From Chitinispirillaceae bacterium (GTDB lineage: Bacteria; Fibrobacterota; Chitinivibrionia; Chitinivibrionales; Chitinispirillaceae), in contig JAFGOU010000003.1 in NCBI GenBank assembly GCA_016926315.1, positions 1-11,612 of the forward strand: 11,612 nt of DNA. Reading direction: 5' to 3'. The notes under the pieces are model-generated. The model searched no databases and was not told the origin of the DNA. It was given only the letters and a program-made list of their open reading frames with translations. Positions 6,988 to 11,612 of this stretch are shown in pieces (the stretch's first letter is position 1; the number at the start of each line of letters is the position of its first letter). A program made the position numbers and the translations under genes.

Positions 6988-8359
6988 AATGTTAAAAACA
7001 GTCCCGTCAGGCGATATCTCCAGCACCTCTCCATGGCAACATTGTCTCGAAAAAATCCTCGAAAAAATCGGTCCGGCAAGTTATGAAACATGGTTTCGCA
7101 CCACCGAATTTTCGCTCGCAGGGGGCCATGCCCGTGTTCTGGTCCCCAACCAGTTTTTCGCCGATTTCATCGAAGAGCACTTCTGCGGTTTAATAAAAGA
7201 CATTTTAAATGAGATGCACATCCTTTTCGATACGATCTCTTTTATTCCAACCCAAAAAGACTGGAAAATCGTCGAACCACTCTGCGAAGCCTTGATAACG
7301 TCAAAAAATCGCCTACCACATCGTGCGGTGGAATCCTACCAGCAATTTCATCCGAATTACACCTTTGACCGCTTCATTGTCGGTGACAGCAACCGTATGG
7401 CCCATGCAGCCGGTCTTGCCGTTGCCGAAGCGCCAGGAAAGACGACGTTTAATCCTCTCGTGCTCTATGGCGGCACAGGCCTGGGAAAAACCCACCTTCT
7501 TCAGGCAATCGGTCATTTTGCCCAAACGGAGGGAACGTGCGATTCCATCGCGTATCTTACGAGCGAAGAGTTTACCACCCAATACATTAATTACGTCATC
7601 CATAAAAAAGATTCTACCTCATTTTATAAGAAGTTTACCTCTGTCGATCTTCTGCTTATCGACGATATTCACTTTTTCAGCGGAAAACCGGGTACTCAGA
7701 AAGAGTTTTGCAGAATTTTTAACAAGTTGCTGCAGGAACGCAAACAAATCGTCCTCTCCTCCGATCGTCCACCCGATAAAATCCCGGACATGATGGAACA
7801 TATCATCAACCGCTTCATGGGAGGGCTGACCGCCGACATCCAGCCACCCAATCTTGAAACCCGCATGGCCATCATCAGGCAGAAAGCCGAAACCGACGGG
7901 CTCTCCCTTCCTCTAGAAGTCGTTGAATTTATTGCAGCCAATATTACGTCGAATGTCAGGGAACTGGAAGGCACCCTCATCAAGCTCATCGCATCTTCAT
8001 CGTTCACCGGCAGAGACATCACTCTCGATGTGGCAAAAGAACTCTGCGGAGACGTTATTGCGAGAAAGAACCAGAGGATTTCAATTAAAAACATCCAGAA
8101 AAGGGTGGCTGAAGCGTTCAGCATCAGTCCAAATCAGCTTTCCGCCCATACACGAAAACGGGATGTCTCGTTTCCACGGTCCATCGCCATGTATCTCTGC
8201 AAAAAACTCACCAACCAGTCGCTACGGACCATCGGTCTCGAATTCGGTGGAAGGGACTACTCAACCGTCATTTATTCGCTCAAAAAAATCGAGAGCGAAC
8301 TGGAAACCAACGCGGAATTGTGCCAGAAAATAGAATCAATCGAAACCGGACTCTGTTAG
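6980..8359 (+). CDS. dnaA: Chromosomal replication initiator protein DnaA
   Basis: AAA+ ATPase that binds DnaA boxes, opens oriC and loads the replicative helicase. The length of 459 residues is normal. Domain I spans about 18-95 (WQHCLEKILEKIGPASYETWF), followed by a short linker. Domain III spans about 122-340, with Walker A GGTGLGKTH at 164-172, Walker B LLLIDDI at 224-230, SSDRPP at 260-265, the arginine-finger region around R278 in NRF, and sensor 2 NVRELEG at 325-331. Domain IV spans about 365-459, with the DnaA signature FGGRDYSTVIYS at 422-433. Two features are unusual: the signature usually reads GGRDHSTV-x-H (both His are Tyr here), and FFHTFN reads FCRIFN. An in-frame TGA at 6971 leaves only the GTG at 6980 or the ATG at 6989 as starts. 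Neither has an ideal ribosome binding site, and the ATG is about equally likely. Confidence 0.97.
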   Translation: MDKMLKTVPSGDISSTSPWQHCLEKILEKIGPASYETWFRTTEFSLAGGHARVLVPNQFFADFIEEHFCGLIKDILNEMHILFDTISFIPTQKDWKIVEPLCEALITSKNRLPHRAVESYQQFHPNYTFDRFIVGDSNRMAHAAGLAVAEAPGKTTFNPLVLYGGTGLGKTHLLQAIGHFAQTEGTCDSIAYLTSEEFTTQYINYVIHKKDSTSFYKKFTSVDLLLIDDIHFFSGKPGTQKEFCRIFNKLLQERKQIVLSSDRPPDKIPDMMEHIINRFMGGLTADIQPPNLETRMAIIRQKAETDGLSLPLEVVEFIAANITSNVRELEGTLIKLIASSSFTGRDITLDVAKELCGDVIARKNQRISIKNIQKRVAEAFSISPNQLSAHTRKRDVSFPRSIAMYLCKKLTNQSLRTIGLEFGGRDYSTVIYSLKKIESELETNAELCQKIESIETGLC

Positions 8360-8379
8360 GAAACGTCGGCTAAGTGCCG

Positions 8380-8721
8380 TCAGTGACGGTTAAAAGACCT
8401 GCACGCTTCGTCGACGGTTTCGTATAGTTCTATTTTCTTTATAAGACGGGTCATTTCAAACAGGTTTTTTATCAACTGGTTCACCGCAGCCAGTTTCAGG
8501 TCGCCCTGATGGGCGTTCAGCTGATTTTTCATGTCGATAATTACCGCGAGACAGATGCTGCTGAGATAGCTCACCCCATTCATATCAAGTATCAGCATAA
8601 CTCTTTTATTATGGATAAGATCGTCCATGCGATTGCGCAAAAGGGTCACATCTTCCTGCATGATGTTGCCCTCAAGCGATAAAACCGTCACAAGGCCCTG
8701 TTCCTGGATTTTAATTTTCAT
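8380..8721 (-). CDS. STAS-domain protein, anti-sigma-factor-antagonist-like
   Basis: A 113-residue single STAS domain of the SpoIIAA/RsbV type. Such proteins bind an anti-sigma kinase and are switched off by phosphorylation of a Ser in the motif D-S-S-G-L. The fold pattern is clear: GLVTVLSLEGNIMQED at 9-24, then VMLILDMNGVSYLSS at 41-55, and helices to the end. The key motif reads L53-S54-S55-I56-C57-L58, so the acceptor Ser positions are kept but the preceding Asp and following Gly are not. The start ATG follows CGGGGTA, a weak ribosome binding site. It lies 89 bases downstream of the GGDEF/HD-GYP gene on the same strand and may share its transcript. No partner kinase or sigma factor is in the window. 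Confidence 0.82.
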   Translation of the reverse strand: MKIKIQEQGLVTVLSLEGNIMQEDVTLLRNRMDDLIHNKRVMLILDMNGVSYLSSICLAVIIDMKNQLNAHQGDLKLAAVNQLIKNLFEMTRLIKKIELYETVDEACRSFNRH

Positions 8722-8810
8722 GTTTCGTACCCCGGTTGGTCGGTATCCGTAAATAATCGCACGGAGTGATGTATAACAACCCTTTCCCGCTATGCCTGAT
8801 TGTCTGCCTG

Positions 8811-11168
8811 TTACACCTTCCTCATGGCGGCCAGCGCAAGAAAAGCCTCTACGATTTCCGGCGCGAACTGGCTCCCGCTCTTCTGCCGAAGCTCCTCCAG
8901 CGCCGCTTCGCGATTAAGTTTCGTTTTATAGGTCCGACCCGCCGTCATCGCGTCAAATGAATCGGCCACGGAAAGTATCCTCGCGCCGAGCGGAATTTCA
9001 CGTTCCTTAAGCCCGTAAGGATACCCTTTGCCATCAAAGCGTTCGTGATGGTGCAGGATTATCGGCAGCTCCTTCTCAAGAAATTTAACATCCTTTAATA
9101 TAGTACATCCAACAATGGGATGTTTCTTTAATACTTCAATCTCCTTCGGAGTGAGTTGCTCTTTTTTGATCAGAATTTCCTGTTTGATGCCGATCTTGCC
9201 GATATCATGCAGAAGGGCCGCATATTTGATCGCCTCGATCTCAGAATCGGAAAGGCGCAGGTATGCGGCAATCTCAACCGCGTATTTTGAAACGGTATGC
9301 GAATGCTCACGGGCAAACGGATCTTTTGCATCAATCGCTTTTATCAGCGCATCGGTCGCTTCCATGTAGGCACTGCGCATCTGGTCCGAAATGGTGATGA
9401 ATTTCTTTTTAAACTCCTCAATGCCTGACCGGTCAATGGTCTTTTCATCCTGCTGACCGACATCTTTCCAGAGCCGGATAAGATTGCGGCCGTCTTTTTT
9501 CGCCTGATACAGGGCGCTGTCTGCCCGTTCGATCAATTCCTGCCTTGACTTAAGCTCAGAATGATATTCGGCGATCCCGATAGAGACCGTGATATGCACC
9601 GAATGACCGCTGTAGGCAAACACGTGGTTTTCGATTGCAGTGTGAAGTTTGTTCGCGTATTTCATGATCCCCGATGCCGGGAGGTTGGTAATGACCATGA
9701 ATTCCTCACCACCGTACCGGCCGCAAATGTCGACCTCCCGCGAATTGGATTTCAGGAGCTCGCCGAGCAGCTTGAGGACAAAATCACCGAATTGATGGCC
9801 GTAGGTATCATTGACCGCTTTGAAATGGTCGATGTCCATAATCATTATGGAGAGTGAACCGCCGTACCGGCGCAACCTTTTGTATTCGAAGTCGAACCGT
9901 TCCTGTAGAAAACGATGGTTATAGAGCCCTGTCAGACCGTCGGTGATCGAAAGCTCGACCAGCTCCTTGTTCTTTCGGTCGAGTTCCTCCATGAGAACTT
10001 TTTCGGACGCAAGGGCGAACCGAAGGTCTGCCAGCGCCTTTTTTAGCTGCCGCACCGCTTTTTTCCGTTCGGTAATATCGGTCATCGAACCGGCAAGGCG
10101 GATTGCCGCCTTTTTTTTATTTCGCACCGCAGTCCCGCGTACCAGCACCCACCTGCAGGAACCGTTCTTGTGGATCATACGGTGCTCGGTCTTGAGATGC
10201 TCGGAGATTCCTTTAAGGTGGGTATTGATCGCGTTCCGTACCCGGCGGACATCCGACGGATGCATGCGTGAAAACCACTCCTCAGGATCATCCCCGATTT
10301 CCTGGTCGGTATAGCCAAGCATCGATTTCCAACGGGAGGAGAAAAAAATCCTGTTTTTTCTCAGGTCCCAGTCCCAGAGGCCGTCCTTCGAGCCGTTCAC
10401 TGCAAGCGCGTAGCGTTCTTCGCTCATCTGAAGCGCCTGCTCGGCGGCCTTGCGTGTCGTAACATCCCGCAGCGAGATAAGACGGGCCTCTTCACCCTCC
10501 CACGTTGTATTCACGGAACGCATCTCGAGGATCGCGCTCCCTCCGTCCGCGGAGTTCGTCCTGATCTCGAGGAATTCCTTTCTCGGGGGATCATACGGGA
10601 ACCTGTTCGTTCTTCTGTCAAGCAGATCGCCGAGCATGAGCCGCGCCGAAGGATTGACAAACAGCACCCTGTTCCTGCGATCAGCCACCACGATGCCGTC
10701 GACGTTGTTCAGGATAACGTTCATGAAGCGCGCCTCACTCGAATGGTACTCACTGATACGCTGGCCAAATTCTCCGGCGAGACGCCCGGTTTCGGTGGTG
10801 GAGATGATCATCTGGGAAAGCAGAAATTCATCGATGTCCGATCTTACCAGCCGTTCCCTGACATTGAACGGATACCCGATCGCATGACGCCTGTTCTCGG
10901 TAACGGCAATCACCGGCAGCGCGGGCCGCCTTTTCAAAACCTGATGTACACCGCCAATCCTGCCGTCATCCGGCGGGATAGACAGTATGAATACATCGAC
11001 CCGGTTATCCTCGACTTTTTTATGAAGCGCGGCAATCGTACCGATGCGGTCTATTTTGAACCGTTTGTTTGCCTTTGACGAGAAGAGTGATCGCAATGAA
11101 CCCTTTGCAGGGGAAACGTCTTCCATGAGCAGCACGTGTATCCGATCGTTTTCTCTTGTCAGACCCAT
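8811..11168 (-). CDS. Pseudo-receiver/PAS/PAS/GGDEF/HD-GYP cyclic-di-GMP enzyme
   Basis: A 785-residue soluble signalling protein predicted both to make and to break down cyclic-di-GMP. Domains in order: receiver-like about 10-120, PAS 1 about 144-240 (ends SLRDVTTRKAAE), PAS 2 about 248-370 (ends GSMTDITERKKA), a coiled-coil linker about 368-405, GGDEF about 405-567, and HD-GYP about 600-780. The GGDEF site is GGEEF (486-490) and an inhibitory RxxD (R477-D480) lies five residues before it, so cyclase activity and product inhibition are likely. HD-GYP keeps H654-D655 (LLHDIGK), HHE (707-709) and GYP (715-717), so phosphodiesterase activity is likely. The receiver has the acidic pair E16-D17 and T90, but the phospho-acceptor Asp is Ser63 and the usual Lys is Arg109, so it should not be phosphorylated normally. 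No membrane segment is present. A good promoter lies upstream. Confidence 0.93.
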   Translation of the reverse strand: MGLTRENDRIHVLLMEDVSPAKGSLRSLFSSKANKRFKIDRIGTIAALHKKVEDNRVDVFILSIPPDDGRIGGVHQVLKRRPALPVIAVTENRRHAIGYPFNVRERLVRSDIDEFLLSQMIISTTETGRLAGEFGQRISEYHSSEARFMNVILNNVDGIVVADRRNRVLFVNPSARLMLGDLLDRRTNRFPYDPPRKEFLEIRTNSADGGSAILEMRSVNTTWEGEEARLISLRDVTTRKAAEQALQMSEERYALAVNGSKDGLWDWDLRKNRIFFSSRWKSMLGYTDQEIGDDPEEWFSRMHPSDVRRVRNAINTHLKGISEHLKTEHRMIHKNGSCRWVLVRGTAVRNKKKAAIRLAGSMTDITERKKAVRQLKKALADLRFALASEKVLMEELDRKNKELVELSITDGLTGLYNHRFLQERFDFEYKRLRRYGGSLSIMIMDIDHFKAVNDTYGHQFGDFVLKLLGELLKSNSREVDICGRYGGEEFMVITNLPASGIMKYANKLHTAIENHVFAYSGHSVHITVSIGIAEYHSELKSRQELIERADSALYQAKKDGRNLIRLWKDVGQQDEKTIDRSGIEEFKKKFITISDQMRSAYMEATDALIKAIDAKDPFAREHSHTVSKYAVEIAAYLRLSDSEIEAIKYAALLHDIGKIGIKQEILIKKEQLTPKEIEVLKKHPIVGCTILKDVKFLEKELPIILHHHERFDGKGYPYGLKEREIPLGARILSVADSFDAMTAGRTYKTKLNREAALEELRQKSGSQFAPEIVEAFLALAAMRKV

Positions 11169-11221
11169 ACCTGCCGCTTTCCTGAAGATTCAGACATAGT
11201 AAAACCTATAACCCTTTGATT

Positions 11222-11251
11222 ATTTTACCTCTCAAAAGGCAGACCTGTCAA
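11222..11251 (-). promoter_or_regulatory. Sigma-70-type promoter for the GGDEF/HD-GYP gene
   Basis: Read on the - strand, TTGACA (11251-11246), an 18-base spacer, then TAAAAT (11227-11222). This is a perfect -35 and a five-of-six -10. Transcription would begin near 11214, about 46 bases before the ATG at 11168. The ribosome binding site is weak (GGAAAG or CAGG). Confidence 0.6.
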
Positions 11252-11347
11252 TCCCGACTCTTCACGGCGAAAAAAATGCCTGATTCGCAATAGCTGAGCG
11301 GTGATTGATCAACCGGCAGGATCATCTTTTTCGGCAGATTTGTATCC

Positions 11348-11471
11348 ATGAAAAACACCGTCCGTCTGTTCATCCTGCTTTTTTTCCCCGTAATCGCCGC
11401 AGCAGCTCAATCGATTGTCGTCGATATTCCAAGCCTATGCATGAACCGGTCGTTCCATGCGACCGTCATTC
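11348..11471 (+). pseudogene. 5' remnant of a secreted-protein gene interrupted by an insertion sequence
   Basis: The ATG at 11348 opens a frame whose first residues, MKNTVRLFILLFFPVIAAAA, are a convincing Sec signal peptide, followed by QSIVVDIPSLCMNRSFHATV. About 41 codons run to base 11471. From 11472 the sequence looks like the end of an insertion element, and the frame then meets a TAG at 11531. The reading is that a periplasmic or outer-membrane protein gene was split shortly after its signal peptide; the rest would lie beyond the element, outside the window. No clear ribosome binding site is visible. The alternative is a short free-standing ORF of no importance. Confidence 0.45.
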
Positions 11472-11612
11472 GTAAGCACACGGTGAACTACATCTTCCCC
11501 TTTATTTTTTCGGCAGGTAATTTTTCTTCATAGCGGTCCAACGCTGCGGAGTGAAATCGCGAACCTGTGCGGTTGTCGCTCCCGGCAAATACGTAAGAAT
11601 ATCACGCAAATA
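11472..11612 (-). mobile_element. IS66-like insertion sequence, one end (rest outside window)
   Basis: GTAAGCACACGGTGAAC begins at 11472. IS66-family ends begin with GTAA and these elements make 8-bp target duplications; the eight bases just outside are CGTCATTC (11464-11471). The stop of a transposase-like frame lies only 30 bases inside this end, as expected. The other end and the second target copy are not in the window, so the boundary is an inference. Confidence 0.5.
11502..11612 (-). CDS. Transposase C-terminus, IS66 (TnpC)-like, partial
   Basis: The last 36 residues of a protein running in from the right edge, ending at a TAA (11504-11502). The visible sequence YLRDILTYLP then VRDFTPQRW followed by a basic tail resembles the C-terminal element of IS66 transposases, usually Y-L-x-D-x-L-x-R-L-P then a D-E-L-L-P-x-x-W motif. 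The frame uses normal codons throughout. With so few residues the family call is tentative. The position next to a GTAA-type terminus supports it. Confidence 0.55.
   Translation of the reverse strand, partial: YLRDILTYLPGATTAQVRDFTPQRWTAMKKNYLPKK

Noticed and set aside
6651..7026. Two small - strand open frames in the dnaA upstream region
   Set aside because: They have no ribosome binding site or coding character, and they cover the dnaA promoter and DnaA boxes.
8377..8389. Palindrome CCGTCAGTGACGG between dnaA and the STAS gene as a bidirectional terminator
   Set aside because: The one-base centre leaves only a four- to five-bp stem with a realistic loop, and no T tract follows on either strand. 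It also overlaps the STAS stop codon.

Overview
The window comes from a motile, two-membraned (diderm) bacterium of moderate GC content. The evidence is flagellar filament genes, an MCE-domain protein and a predicted outer-membrane beta-barrel protein. The phylum cannot be fixed from this sequence. The long FliD and the DUF5610-like protein would fit Fibrobacterota (Chitinivibrionia), Spirochaetota or a related lineage, but that is a guess.

Layout, left to right. (1) Bases 1-864 hold the 3' two thirds of hisS on the + strand. (2) Bases 861-3639 hold a compact - strand operon fliD-fliS-fliT-like for the filament cap and export chaperones, preceded by a sigma-28-like promoter at 3685-3712. The last gene shares its stop-codon bases with the hisS stop. 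(3) Bases 3872-5768 hold a + strand pair: an inner-membrane-anchored MCE/MlaD-type protein and a secreted beta-barrel-like protein. (4) Bases 5787-6473 hold a - strand DUF5610-like gene. Its upstream region carries a second sigma-28-like promoter with the same spacing as the fliD promoter, so it is probably expressed with the late flagellar genes. (5) Bases 6474-6979 are an AT-rich non-coding region with a dnaA promoter, three perfect 9-bp DnaA boxes and an AT-rich stretch. This is the best candidate for oriC. One DnaA box overlaps the dnaA start codon. (6) Bases 6980-8359 hold dnaA. (7) Bases 8380-11168 hold, on the - strand, a five-domain signalling protein (pseudo-receiver, PAS, PAS, GGDEF, HD-GYP) followed downstream by a STAS-domain protein with an altered phosphorylation-site motif. 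(8) Bases 11348-11612 hold the 5' end of a secreted-protein gene that appears interrupted at 11472 by an IS66-like insertion sequence. The C-terminus of that element's transposase runs off the window.

Together the genes link replication initiation (DnaA and its boxes), flagellar filament assembly, cyclic-di-GMP turnover (which commonly governs the switch between swimming and sessile life) and envelope lipid transport. No CRISPR array, tRNA, rRNA, phage or defence system is visible. The most useful leads are the shared sigma-28-like promoter of fliD and the DUF5610-like gene, the structure of the putative oriC, the unusual residues in DnaA, the MCE/barrel pair and the IS-interrupted gene.
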